The translations under genes were made by a program, and so were the position numbers. From Gammaproteobacteria bacterium (GTDB lineage Bacteria > Pseudomonadota > Gammaproteobacteria > Xanthomonadales > SZUA-36), in the NCBI GenBank assembly GCA_021772915.1, contig JAJFLB010000054.1, forward strand, positions 1 to 64,000: DNA of 64,000 nt, given 5' to 3'. Shown here piece after piece: positions 43,633 through 52,579 of the stretch (position 1 is the stretch's first letter; every line of letters starts with the position of its first letter). A model generated the notes under the pieces. It saw nothing but the letters and a program-made list of their open reading frames with translations, was not told where the DNA came from and searched no databases.

Positions 43633-44778
43633 ATGTCAGCAACACCAAAACCCGTTTATCTTGATCACAATGCCACGACACCCGTTTTACCGGAGGTTGT
43701 CGATGCCATGCTGCCCTGGCTCAGAGAGCACTTTGGCAATCCATCCAGCAATCACGCCTACGGTTACCGAACCCGGGATGCCGTAGCCGCAGCAAGATCA
43801 CAGGTTGCTGAATTGATCGGTTGCCAACCACCAGAGGTTTTCTTCACCTCGGGTGGTACCGAAGCCAACAACCTGGCCATTCGTGGTGTCGCTGCCGCGA
43901 ATCGGGAACGTAACCATATTGTCACTTCTGTGATCGAGCACCCGGCGACCGAGATGCCCTGTGCACTGCTGGAAAAACAAGGCTATGAAATCACCCGCCT
44001 GGGCGTGGATGAAGTCGGAATGACCAGTCTGAGTGAACTTGGCCCCGTATTGTGCGTGAACACGGCACTGGTAACCGTCATGCATGCCAACAGTGAGACC
44101 GGCACCTTGCAGCCCATCGAAAACATCGCAGCCGCCGCACACGAGCTGGGTGCCATGGTGCATACCGATGCAGCACAAACTACCGGCAAGATTGCTTTCA
44201 CGGTCAATGAGCTGGGTGTGGATTTACTCTCAATCGTCGGCCATAAAATGTACGCACCCAAAGGGATCGGAGCCCTTTATGTACGCAGTGGCACCACCGT
44301 TGCACCCCAGTTACTGGGTGGAGGACATGAGCAGGGTCTGCGTTCTGGTACGGAAAATGTACCGTATATCGTCGCCCTGGGAATGGCCTGTGAAATTGCC
44401 CAGCGTGATGCGGACACGGCGAATGAGAGGATCATGCAATTACGTGACGCTCTATGGAGGGCACTGAGTGAGGCGATTCCAGGGCTGCTACTCAATGGCC
44501 ATCCAACCCTCAGGTTACCCAACACCCTTAACATCCGCTTCCCGGGTGTATCCGGAAATTCTATCCTGGCGAATGCGCCGGAGATCGCGGCCTCTACTGG
44601 CTCCGCCTGTCACGCGGAGGACGAGTCTGCATCCGCGGTAATAAGAGCGATGGGTTTAGCGGAGAGCGAGGCGTTGGGGTCGGTGCGTTTGACACTTGGC
44701 CGTGGCACGACCGGGGCCGATGTAGACATCGCCGTTAAATCCCTGCTACAAGCCCACCGGATTGAGTCCCGGAGCTGA
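43633..44778 (+). CDS. Cysteine desulfurase (NifS/IscS family)
   Basis: 381 residues, PLP-dependent. It has LDHNATTPVLPEVVDAML, HNS-type HANSETGTLQPIENI, the PLP lysine in SIVGHKMYAPKGIGALYV and the catalytic Cys in STGSACHAEDES. It transfers sulfur from cysteine for Fe-S clusters or cofactors. It sits 200 bases before the molybdenum enzyme hcrCAB; a desulfurase next to such genes is often used to add the sulfido ligand to the molybdenum cofactor. General Fe-S supply is the alternative. Confidence 0.93.
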   Translation: MSATPKPVYLDHNATTPVLPEVVDAMLPWLREHFGNPSSNHAYGYRTRDAVAAARSQVAELIGCQPPEVFFTSGGTEANNLAIRGVAAANRERNHIVTSVIEHPATEMPCALLEKQGYEITRLGVDEVGMTSLSELGPVLCVNTALVTVMHANSETGTLQPIENIAAAAHELGAMVHTDAAQTTGKIAFTVNELGVDLLSIVGHKMYAPKGIGALYVRSGTTVAPQLLGGGHEQGLRSGTENVPYIVALGMACEIAQRDADTANERIMQLRDALWRALSEAIPGLLLNGHPTLRLPNTLNIRFPGVSGNSILANAPEIAASTGSACHAEDESASAVIRAMGLAESEALGSVRLTLGRGTTGADVDIAVKSLLQAHRIESRS

Positions 44779-44931
44779 CTCGGGACCAGGCCACCAGCGG
44801 TCATTATAGCTGCCACCTACTCATGCCAATGGCGACGGCAACGAATACACTCACCCCAAAGCGAGTATCTAATTTGACACGACTCCGGGCGACCTGGGTT
44901 GCTACCGGCAACTAATCCTGCCGCCCGCTAA

Positions 44932-44978
44932 TTGACATCATTCTACGATCGATATATTGTAAGGTTCCCTAACAATAT
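44932..44978 (+). promoter_or_regulatory. hcr promoter with MarR-type operator
   Basis: TTGACA (44932-44937), 17 bases, TATTGT (44955-44960). A 25-bp palindrome (44954-44978) with arms ATATTGTAAGG/CCTAACAATAT and a 3-bp centre covers the -10. It agrees at 22 of 25 positions with the site at 63494-63518 next to the marR gene, so the MarR protein there probably represses this promoter. Confidence 0.75.
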
Positions 44979-44999
44979 TTGGATGAAAGCGGAATTTTG

Positions 45000-45545
45000 G
45001 TGAAAGCGCGATCAACGACAACTACTGCCGTGCTCAAAATCAACGACGAAGACCATGCAGTTGCCTTTCCGGTTCACCACACGCTGTTGGAAGTGTTGCG
45101 TGAGGAGTGTGGTCTGACGGGCACCAAGCACGGCTGTGAACTGGGTGAGTGCGGCGCCTGTGCGGTACTTGTCGATGGTGAGCCGGTGCTGTCCTGCCTG
45201 ATGCTGGCAGCCGAAGCGGGTGATAGGAATATCGAGACCATTGAGGGCCTGCAACGGAATAATGACCTTCATCCTTTGCAAACGGCATTCGCCGACCTGG
45301 GCGCCACCCAGTGCGGGTACTGCATTCCCGGTATTCTGATGCTGGCAAAGGCCTTGCTAGAGCGTGAACCGGATCCGAGTGAGGGTCAGATTCGTGAAGC
45401 ACTGTCCGGTAATCTCTGCCGCTGCACCGGCTACAACCGGATCGTATTGGCCGTCCAGTGGGCAGCAGCCATGGCCAGAGGTGATGACTGGCGGCCACCC
45501 CCAGAGGCCTTTCATAGCACGTCTTTACCCCAGGCGTCCGCTTGA
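45000..45545 (+). CDS. hcrC: 4-Hydroxybenzoyl-CoA reductase, [2Fe-2S] gamma subunit
   Basis: 181 residues, the small iron-sulfur subunit of the xanthine-oxidase family. A plant-type [2Fe-2S] site is seen in HGCELGECGACAVLVDG...C, and the second cluster in QCGYCIPG...GNLCRCTGY. I prefer the GTG at 45000, preceded by GCGGA, over the TTG at 44979, which overlaps the operator. It precedes the large subunit with the stop and start closely spaced. Electron path: ferredoxin to FeS clusters to molybdenum. Confidence 0.88.
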   Translation: MKARSTTTTAVLKINDEDHAVAFPVHHTLLEVLREECGLTGTKHGCELGECGACAVLVDGEPVLSCLMLAAEAGDRNIETIEGLQRNNDLHPLQTAFADLGATQCGYCIPGILMLAKALLEREPDPSEGQIREALSGNLCRCTGYNRIVLAVQWAAAMARGDDWRPPPEAFHSTSLPQASA

Positions 45546-45565
45546 GTTCGGCCACGGGAAAGGTA

Positions 45566-48124
45566 ATGCCAAAATCAGATTCAAAACCTGCTGTAAAAGC
45601 TTCGAAAGACAATCCTGAACTTAGATTGATTGGCACCCCGTTTCGGCGTGTCGATGGCCGCACCAAGGTCACCGGGCAACTGCAATTCGCCGATGACCTG
45701 AGCTTTCCCCGGATGGTGTATGTGAAACTCGTGCGCAGCACCGTGCCACACGCAAACATCAAGAACATCGATTGTTCCGAGGCCCGGAAGATGCCCGGTG
45801 TGGTGGATATCATGCTGGGTGAGGAGTTGCCGGTGCCCTATGGCATCCTGCCGGTTTCAAGGGATGAGCACGCACTGGCCATCAACAAGGTGCGTTTTGT
45901 GGGTGACCCGGTTGCAGCAGTGGCTGCTTTGACCGAAGACCAGGCCCACGAAGCGGCACTAGCAGTTAAGGTTAAATACGAAGTTTTACCCACCATTGAC
46001 AGTATCCAGACTGCTCTCAAGACCCCAGAGCCACGCATCCATGAGTACGGCGACGAGGGTAATCTGCACAAGAAAGTATCGCTTGAGTTTGGCGCAGTAG
46101 ATGAGGGCTTTGAGCAGGCTGATGTTGTCCTTGAAGACACCGTATTCTTCCAGGGCAATACCCACCTGCCCATTGAGCAGCATGCAGCAGTTGCCGTGGC
46201 TGAGGACGAGGATCGAGTCACGCTTTATTCCTCAACCCAGACACCCCACTATGTTCACCGGGCACTGGCACGAGTGCTGCAAATACCCGCATCACGAATT
46301 CGGGTTATTGCCTGCTCGGTCGGCGGTGGTTTTGGTGGTAAAACCGATCCCTTTAATCACGAGATCATCGTCACCAAATTGGCATTGAAGCTAGGTCGCC
46401 CAGTCAAGGCCACCCTGACGCGTGAGGAAGTATTCTATTGCCATCGTGGCCGTCACCCGGTGTTGATGAACCTGCGTACCGGATTTCGAAAAGACGGCAG
46501 TATGACGGCGCAACACCTGCGAACCGCACTGGATGGCGGCGGCTACGGCAGCTATGGCGTCGCAAGCACGTTTTACACCGGTGCCCTGCAAACCACGACC
46601 TACACATTGCCGGCCTACCGCTTCGAAGCGGTGCGGGCATTTACCAACAAACCCCCTTGTGGGCCAAAACGTGGGCATGGTACACCACAGCCCCGCTTTG
46701 CTTATGAGATACACCTGGATAAAGCGGCTGAGAAGCTGAGAATCGATCCCGCAGAATTGCGTTTGCGCAATCTGCTGCCCGCCAACAGCGTCACGGCCAA
46801 CTGGCTGGAGGTGGGTTCGACCGGTCTACGCCAGTGCATTGAGGCCGTGGTGGCCGGCAGTGGCTGGAAGGAGCGCTACGGCAAGCTACCCGAGGGACGT
46901 GGGCTTGGCCTCGCCTGCGGGGCCTACATGTGCGGGGCAGGTTTACCCATCTACTGGAACCACATGCCGCAGTCTGGTGTGCAACTCAAGCTCGACCGCA
47001 GTGGTGGTGTCGCGATTTTCTGTGGCCAGGCTGAAGTTGGTCAAGGTTCGGACAGTGTCCTGGCGGCCATTGTCGCGGAAATCCTGGGTATCAGCCTGGC
47101 GGACGTGCGCTTATGCGTGGCAGATACCGATCTGACACCGGTTGATCTTGGCAGTTATTCATCACGGGTAACCCTGATGATGGGACAAGCAGCCATGCAG
47201 GCCGCCGAGCGTGCACGTGAGCTGATCGCCAAGGCTGTGGGTGCTCAACTGGAGATCCCCGAAAACTACCTTGTATTTGCCGATAACCGCGTTTTCTACA
47301 GTGGTGATCCCGACAAGGGTCTCAGCTTTTCCGAGGCCGTCATTGCGGCGGAAGCACGCTTTGGGACCCTGGGCACCACCGGTTCATATACTCCCCCGCG
47401 TGCACCGGGACGCTACCGTGGTGCGGGTGTCGGTCCCTCGCCAACCTACTCTTTTACTGCCGCGATACTGGAAGTCGAGGTCGACCCACAAACCGGGCTC
47501 TACAACGTCGATCACGTGTGGCTGGCACATGATATTGGCCGGGCCATTAACCCGGTACTGGTGCTGGGTCAGATTGAAGGCAGTGTGTATATGGGTCTCG
47601 GCGAGGCCATTATGGAAGAGCAGGAGTTTCGCCGTCTGCCCAAGCGGCTATCACCCTCTTTGGTGCACAAAATGCCGTCGCTTCTGGAATACAAGAGCCC
47701 GGGTTTCCATGACATGCCGGAAATCACCAGTTACCTGGTTGAAACGGATGACGAACGTGGTCCGTTTGGTGCCAAGGAAGTGGGTCAGGGTCCGTTGCTA
47801 CCGATCATGCCCGCATTGGCCAACGCCGTTTACGATGCGGTGGGTGTACGCGTCGACCAGGTGCCCATCCGCCCGGATCTGGTGCTTAAAGGATTACAGG
47901 CAAAAGCCAAGGGTAAGGAAGCACGGGTCGGACCAGCAAACTTCCCTGAAATAGATTTCGGTGACCCAGTGCTGGTGCATACACCGGAGCAGGGTGGCGA
48001 CGGTCGTGCCGTCGATGACCCCAAGGCCAAGAGACGCACAGGGGTTGGTTCCAGTACCGGCACCATGAAGGAGCGTGACCAGGCCCTCAAGGAGAAGGAC
48101 AGTGCTGCGCTTACCACCAATTGA
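45566..48124 (+). CDS. hcrA: 4-Hydroxybenzoyl-CoA reductase, molybdenum alpha subunit
   Basis: 852 residues, the molybdopterin-binding subunit. Landmarks are FRRVDGRTKVTGQLQFADD, GGGFGGKTDPFNHEI, the NKPPCGPKRGHGTPQPRFAYE loop that I associate with HcrA-type enzymes, CGQAEVGQGSDSV and GPFGAKEVGQGP with the catalytic Glu. The enzyme reductively removes the para-hydroxyl of 4-hydroxybenzoyl-CoA, giving benzoyl-CoA, with electrons from ferredoxin. The ATG at 45566 has GGAAAGG; an in-frame TTG eight codons earlier overlaps hcrC. The C-terminal 60 residues are a charged tail beyond the domain. Confidence 0.87.
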   Translation: MPKSDSKPAVKASKDNPELRLIGTPFRRVDGRTKVTGQLQFADDLSFPRMVYVKLVRSTVPHANIKNIDCSEARKMPGVVDIMLGEELPVPYGILPVSRDEHALAINKVRFVGDPVAAVAALTEDQAHEAALAVKVKYEVLPTIDSIQTALKTPEPRIHEYGDEGNLHKKVSLEFGAVDEGFEQADVVLEDTVFFQGNTHLPIEQHAAVAVAEDEDRVTLYSSTQTPHYVHRALARVLQIPASRIRVIACSVGGGFGGKTDPFNHEIIVTKLALKLGRPVKATLTREEVFYCHRGRHPVLMNLRTGFRKDGSMTAQHLRTALDGGGYGSYGVASTFYTGALQTTTYTLPAYRFEAVRAFTNKPPCGPKRGHGTPQPRFAYEIHLDKAAEKLRIDPAELRLRNLLPANSVTANWLEVGSTGLRQCIEAVVAGSGWKERYGKLPEGRGLGLACGAYMCGAGLPIYWNHMPQSGVQLKLDRSGGVAIFCGQAEVGQGSDSVLAAIVAEILGISLADVRLCVADTDLTPVDLGSYSSRVTLMMGQAAMQAAERARELIAKAVGAQLEIPENYLVFADNRVFYSGDPDKGLSFSEAVIAAEARFGTLGTTGSYTPPRAPGRYRGAGVGPSPTYSFTAAILEVEVDPQTGLYNVDHVWLAHDIGRAINPVLVLGQIEGSVYMGLGEAIMEEQEFRRLPKRLSPSLVHKMPSLLEYKSPGFHDMPEITSYLVETDDERGPFGAKEVGQGPLLPIMPALANAVYDAVGVRVDQVPIRPDLVLKGLQAKAKGKEARVGPANFPEIDFGDPVLVHTPEQGGDGRAVDDPKAKRRTGVGSSTGTMKERDQALKEKDSAALTTN

Positions 48125-49127
48125 TTATCGAAGCCCGCAGCGGCTCGAAGAGGTCATTGCTACGCTGGCTTCCGAAAACGTTCGCCTGGTGGCCGGAGGA
48201 ACCGATCTGTGGCCGAACATGAAACGTCGTCACCAACTGGCAGACACCGTAGTCAGCCTGATGTCAGTACCCGGTTTACGGGGTATCGAACACGGTAAAG
48301 ATGGTGTAAAGATTGGTGCCCTTACCTCACTGGCAGATATCGTTCGCGATGACAAAATGCGGGCACTCTGGCCGGCGTTTACACGCGCGGTCGCGTCCAT
48401 TTCATCCCCACCACTGCGTAGCATGGCAACCATTGGTGGCAATCTGTGTGTGGACACACGTTGCACCTACTATAACCAGACCGAGGAATGGCGTCGCTCC
48501 ATCGACTACTGCCTCAAGGAAAAAGGCACGATCTGCTGGGTAGCCACCAAATCCCCGCGTTGTTGGGCGCACTCAGCCAGTGATTCGGCCCCCATCCTGT
48601 GCGCCCTGGATGCACAAGTTAAGCTGATCGGACCGGACGGTGAACGTGTGATCCCAGTCAGTGCACTGTTTCGCGATGATGGCATCGATTATCTTTGTAA
48701 AAAATCAGATGAAATCCTCACGGAGTTGCTAATCCCCGCCGGTTCTGATCAGGACCATTGCCGCTCAGCCTTCTGGAAGCTCCGGCGTCGCGGTTCAATA
48801 GACTTCGCAGTTTTGTCCGTAGCCGCTGCCGTTTGGACCGATACCAAAAACACCGTTACCCGTGCCACGGTCTACCTTGGTGCTGTGGGCTCCAGCCCGG
48901 TGTCGATTGATGTTGAGTCCTTGCTGGTTGGCCAACCATTGAACGAAGACCTGATCAAGCAGGTCGCTCAGCGCGCACAAAAAGCGGCCACACCGATGGA
49001 CAATACGGACTTTGCCGCCGCTTGGCGGGGCAAGATGGCCAACAACTACACCCACGCTGCTTTGAATGAAATCGCCGGATTACCCGTGCGCTGCGCACCG
49101 CCCAAACACGGACTGACGGTGGTTTGA
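48102..49127 (+). CDS. hcrB: 4-Hydroxybenzoyl-CoA reductase, FAD beta subunit with [4Fe-4S] insert
   Basis: 341 residues, an FAD-binding medium subunit (VRLVAGGTDLWPNMKR, GALTSLADIVRD, MATIGGNLCVDTRC). After NLC it has an insert with further cysteines (DTRCTYYNQ, DYCLKEKGTICW, SPRCWA). This insert holds the extra [4Fe-4S] cluster found in 4-hydroxybenzoyl-CoA reductase and absent from xanthine dehydrogenases, and it decides the assignment of the operon. The GTG at 48102 (AAGGAGAAGGA in front) starts inside the end of hcrA. Confidence 0.9.
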   Translation: MLRLPPIDYRSPQRLEEVIATLASENVRLVAGGTDLWPNMKRRHQLADTVVSLMSVPGLRGIEHGKDGVKIGALTSLADIVRDDKMRALWPAFTRAVASISSPPLRSMATIGGNLCVDTRCTYYNQTEEWRRSIDYCLKEKGTICWVATKSPRCWAHSASDSAPILCALDAQVKLIGPDGERVIPVSALFRDDGIDYLCKKSDEILTELLIPAGSDQDHCRSAFWKLRRRGSIDFAVLSVAAAVWTDTKNTVTRATVYLGAVGSSPVSIDVESLLVGQPLNEDLIKQVAQRAQKAATPMDNTDFAAAWRGKMANNYTHAALNEIAGLPVRCAPPKHGLTVV

Positions 49128-49194
49128 GAAAAAAAAGGGATCGAGGCAAAGGGGTCGGATCCACTGCTGTCCCACTTAATCCAGTGGGGGTCGC

Positions 49195-49297
49195 TGGGGT
49201 GGATACTCACTCCCGGGACTCGCCGTGAACCCATCCATGGGGGGCTCGGATGTTTCCTCCCTGAAACATACGGTCCCAGGAGAGATTACCCACCCCA
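49195..49297 (+). repeat. Structured repeat, copy 3 (forward)
   Basis: Outer arms of 25 bases (49195-49219 with 49273-49297), 21 paired. The core is CGCCGTGAACCCATCCATGGGGGGCTCGG, the second hairpin ATGTTTC/GAAACAT with loop CTCCCT. Same design as copies at 19109 and 19282. Confidence 0.75.
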
Positions 49298-49377
49298 GCT
49301 TCAAGTGCTCAGTCACCAGAACCAGTTAGAATCAACGACATTAAGCGGTCAAGTTAATGGAATGCGAGTCAGGTGAG

Positions 49378-49514
49378 TGTCCTGTCTTCATTCAGGACCG
49401 TATGAAATAGGGACATTTCATCCGAGCCCCCATGGAGTAGGGTGAGAGCGGTGACCGGTCGAGAGGCTGGCCTGGGCCATGGGTTCACGGCGAGTCCTGA
49501 AGGAAGACAGGGCA
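49378..49514 (-). repeat. Structured repeat, copy 4 (reverse, expanded loop)
   Basis: Outer arms of 21 bases (49378-49398 with 49494-49514), 19 paired. Read on the minus strand: CGCCGTGAACCCATGG, an extra stretch of about 40 bases in the first hairpin, CCATGGGGGCTCGG, then ATGAAAT/ATTTCAT with loop GTCCCT. It faces copy 3 head to head, 80 bases away. Confidence 0.7.
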
Positions 49515-49810
49515 TTCGCGTGGCGTATCCAAGCCACCTGCTTTCATGTCCCACCACCACACAATGGGGCAAAACCCGCCACGTTCCCAAGACTCAACCC
49601 AATGGATGGAAATTAAGTGGGACAGCAGTGGGTCGGATCCCTTTTTCGATTTAATTGGATCCGACCCCTTTTTGGACTTACCGGTAATTGATCTGCGTCA
49701 TGGCACACCTTCCGGCACGTCCTATACTTGCTAGTCGGGGCAGTGTGACTTTTATTCTGCTGGGTGTAAGCCCCTGTCAAACGGCTGAAACCAGCGAGGA
49801 GGACGGGAAC

Positions 49811-50137
49811 GTGGATCCAACATCGAATGAAGTAGGCGTGGCAATCACATTGGTAAGCACCACCATTGTGCTGGTCGTATGGTTTCTTTACTACAAAGCT
49901 TCGGGTACCAGAAGACGCATGCGAGGTATGCTGCTGAGGGCTGGACTTGACCCCAGCATTGAAACCGATGCTGACAAGAAAGCGGTAACCAAAGGGATTC
50001 GGCAACGTTGCAAGAAATGCCAGACCGAGGATGTTTGCGAGAGATGGCTTGCACATAAGATAACAGGCGATAACTACTTTTGTCCCAATGCAGAAATTTT
50101 TGAACTCTTGAGAGAGCGGAACATAAGGACTGCCTGA
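49811..50137 (+). CDS. Small membrane-anchored DUF6455-like protein
   Basis: 108 residues from the GTG at 49811, preceded by GAGGAGG at good spacing; the frame extends 41 codons further without a better start. One N-terminal membrane helix (about 10-30), then a cytoplasmic part with RCKKCQTEDVCERWLAHK and NYFCPNAEIFELL. The C-x2-C-x5-C..C pattern is that of the DUF6455 family. Possibly metal-binding; function unknown. It precedes an alpha/beta hydrolase by 17 bases. Confidence 0.72.
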   Translation: MDPTSNEVGVAITLVSTTIVLVVWFLYYKASGTRRRMRGMLLRAGLDPSIETDADKKAVTKGIRQRCKKCQTEDVCERWLAHKITGDNYFCPNAEIFELLRERNIRTA

Positions 50138-50154
50138 AAAGTGTGCGGATTTGA

Positions 50155-51111
50155 ATGAAAATGCAGGACTACCCGTGCGCTAAGCCCCGTCCAGGCACAC
50201 GCATGAATTACAACGAGCACCGATATACCTCACATGACGGACTATCCCTTTACTGTCGTGAATATGGCCGAGGCGAAGAAACCATAATCTGCCTACCCGG
50301 GTTGTCGCGAAACAGCAAGGATTTCCACGATTTTGCAAACCGTCAGTCTGGCAGTTACCAAGTGCTGTGCCCGGACTTAAGGGGCAGGGGACAATCTGAC
50401 CGGGACCCGAACTGGCGTCATTATCACCCCGGAAACTATGCCAAAGATATCTGGAAGTTGGCGGATGAGTTGGGGATTGAACGCTTCATCATTATCGGGA
50501 CTTCCCTTGGTGGCCTGATCGCAATGATCATGGCCTATCAACGAGCTGAACGGCTACGGGCGATTGTACTGAATGACATCGGTCCCGAAGTAGACCCGGT
50601 GGGTTACGCCCGAATTCTGGGGTACGCCGGAAAACAGGCTGCAGTATCAAACTGGCAGGAAGCGGCAGCACAATGTAAAGAAACTCACGAGTCCTCAATG
50701 CCTGATGCGCCCCCGGAATACTGGGATACCCTGGCCCGGCAGACCTACCGGGAAACTACGGACGGCACACCGGTAATTGATACGGATCCCAATATCAGCC
50801 TGGCGATCCGCAGGAGTGTGGGTTTTGGGCGTGTTCTGACCAGACTCAGGAAGCTTGGCATTATGCGACAAATTGCTGGTATGGCAATCGACCCATGGGA
50901 TTCATTCAGGGCGGTCAGCATGCCGTGTCTGGTGCTGCGGGGGGAAATCTCCGATATCCTTTCCGCTGAGATCGTGGATCATATGACTGCCGCAAAACCT
51001 GACCTCGTTCAAGCAACCATTCCAAACCGTGGTCATGCGCCGCTGCTTGATGAGCCAGAGTCTCTGGCTGCAATTGATGGGTTTCTGGGTAGCTTAGATA
51101 GGTTTACTTAA
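50155..51111 (+). CDS. Alpha/beta-fold hydrolase
   Basis: 318 residues. Nucleophile Ser in GTSLGG, oxyanion region CLPGLSRNSKDFHDF, acid Asp in LRGEISDIL and His in NRGHAPLLDEP are all present. It resembles carboxylic-ester or C-C bond hydrolases of the same size; the substrate is unknown. A second ATG (50203, MNYNEHRYTSHDG) fits the family start better and may be the true one. It lies behind the DUF6455-like gene, probably co-transcribed. Confidence 0.85.
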   Translation: MKMQDYPCAKPRPGTRMNYNEHRYTSHDGLSLYCREYGRGEETIICLPGLSRNSKDFHDFANRQSGSYQVLCPDLRGRGQSDRDPNWRHYHPGNYAKDIWKLADELGIERFIIIGTSLGGLIAMIMAYQRAERLRAIVLNDIGPEVDPVGYARILGYAGKQAAVSNWQEAAAQCKETHESSMPDAPPEYWDTLARQTYRETTDGTPVIDTDPNISLAIRRSVGFGRVLTRLRKLGIMRQIAGMAIDPWDSFRAVSMPCLVLRGEISDILSAEIVDHMTAAKPDLVQATIPNRGHAPLLDEPESLAAIDGFLGSLDRFT

Positions 51112-51186
51112 AGAAAAAAGGATAACCATTTCGGCAATTCAAAGAGCGCCACCCAAACAGTGCGACTCAGATTTTTTACGTCGTGG

Positions 51187-52365
51187 TTACCACACCGACA
51201 ACCATGGTCCGGACAGTTCAGCCATCGAGTCTTTTAATTCATCCGGGGCATGGGCTGATAGCGTGTCGAGAATCTCTTTTTTTGTAGAAGCATAAGGCGG
51301 CTCCATGATTCTCAGCGTGGTCGATCCTCCACTCACCTCAAGAACTTTCGCCAGCTTACGGGGTGCGAAAATTCCACTAACTCGTCGCGCCGAATAGAAT
51401 TCGGCCAGGTGAATGTCTTCAACAGCGGACCAGTTCAGCGCCTTCTGTCCGAACAAGCCACTCACAGAAACACCCTGCCGGGTAATCAGCACGGACTGCA
51501 GACCCGTTGCCGTGGTGAACACGGCTATAACAGGAATCGCAATTACCAGCCAGAAAACGCCCATGAATGTGGCCATTTGCACATCGCCAAATTGAACTGC
51601 CGTCTGAAAATACTTCGCCAGCAACGAATCCAGCAGGCCCCAGATGAACACCACACCAATTCCGATGGTGATGACATCCCACATTATCATGCCCGAGCGT
51701 TTACCGATTTGAATTCCGCCGGAGGGTGGCTTATACAGACCACGTACAGCAAGCAATCCCAGCAGCAGAAATACACCGCCTGTGGCCTTGCTAATGAGTC
51801 TGAGGTTTTTTACCTCAACATCGACCAGGACCGGGGTCGCTTTTATATGGCCTTTGAAAATTCGGTTTCCGTACTGGAAATTGGCGGCACCGCTATTACC
51901 TGACACCGATATTGTAAGGGTCTTCCACGTCTCAATGGAGACGTGAGCCAGACGCTTCACACGGCTGCGCGTCTGCTTCTGGAGCGCGATCATTCGCACC
52001 ATGTCCTCGACCGCTTCACCGAGTGCCGGGTAAGGTGCCAGGTCCTCTGCGGCCAGCACAGGGTACCCGTATGGATTGGTAATGGTTGCCTCTTCAGAGA
52101 ATAGCTTCTGCATGTCCTCAAGCTGCTTGTTCAGGGCTTGCATTGCCTCGTCAGAAGACTCGTCTACAGGTGGCAGGGAATCTGGCTCCGAAATCACCTC
52201 TGCCACCAGTGTTTCGTTGATAGCCAGAAACACGAAATTCTTGTCCATCTGCTCCGTGCGATGGGTATTGAGCGGCAGGATCAACAGCACCAGTGCTGTA
52301 GGGACAATGAAATAGGCCAAGCCTCTTTTTAGTAGTGTTGACAAACCGTTATTACTCCGAGGCAA
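51187..52365 (-). CDS. Membrane protein of unknown function
   Basis: 392 residues. One N-terminal helix (about 15-32), a periplasmic part with a coiled-coil-like segment (DEAMQALNKQLEDMQKLFSEE), then three helices (about 195-215, 228-250 and 268-292) and a cytoplasmic C-terminal domain (VLITRQGVSVSGLFGQKALNWSAVEDIHLAE), a PH-like pattern. No family recognised. Divergent from the 52580 gene. Confidence 0.7.
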   Translation of the reverse strand: MPRSNNGLSTLLKRGLAYFIVPTALVLLILPLNTHRTEQMDKNFVFLAINETLVAEVISEPDSLPPVDESSDEAMQALNKQLEDMQKLFSEEATITNPYGYPVLAAEDLAPYPALGEAVEDMVRMIALQKQTRSRVKRLAHVSIETWKTLTISVSGNSGAANFQYGNRIFKGHIKATPVLVDVEVKNLRLISKATGGVFLLLGLLAVRGLYKPPSGGIQIGKRSGMIMWDVITIGIGVVFIWGLLDSLLAKYFQTAVQFGDVQMATFMGVFWLVIAIPVIAVFTTATGLQSVLITRQGVSVSGLFGQKALNWSAVEDIHLAEFYSARRVSGIFAPRKLAKVLEVSGGSTTLRIMEPPYASTKKEILDTLSAHAPDELKDSMAELSGPWLSVW

Positions 52366-52579
52366 TCGGCCACTTTCACAGCTTTCTATATTGGTGTTTG
52401 CTGCTGAATCATGGCCTTTCTTATCGTTGACATGATAGCGGTCGCAGAAAACACGTGGATTGATCTACATCAATTGGTGGTGTCATTGGTTTTGATAGCA
52501 TAAAAGTGGGGTGGCGCGCTTTTGGGAAGCCATTGGTTCTCTGAGCGATTTACAGAGTATTTTCCAGTCAGGTGCGCCG

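Larger units (their letters stand above)
49128..49810. other. Non-coding region with a composite of repeats
   Basis: No protein-like frame. It holds two facing copies of the structured repeat (listed separately) inside an inverted 20-bp pair, CCACTGCTGTCCCACTTAAT at 49161-49180 and its complement at 49612-49631. A further hairpin lies at 49630-49667 (GGGTCGGATCC/GGATCCGACCC, 16-base loop). GGGTCGGATCC also occurs at 49153-49163. The whole looks like a small non-autonomous element. Confidence 0.55.

Noticed and set aside
45000-49127. Xanthine dehydrogenase or CO dehydrogenase operon
   Set aside because: The medium subunit has the extra cysteine insert and the large subunit the HcrA-like loop, which point to 4-hydroxybenzoyl-CoA reductase.
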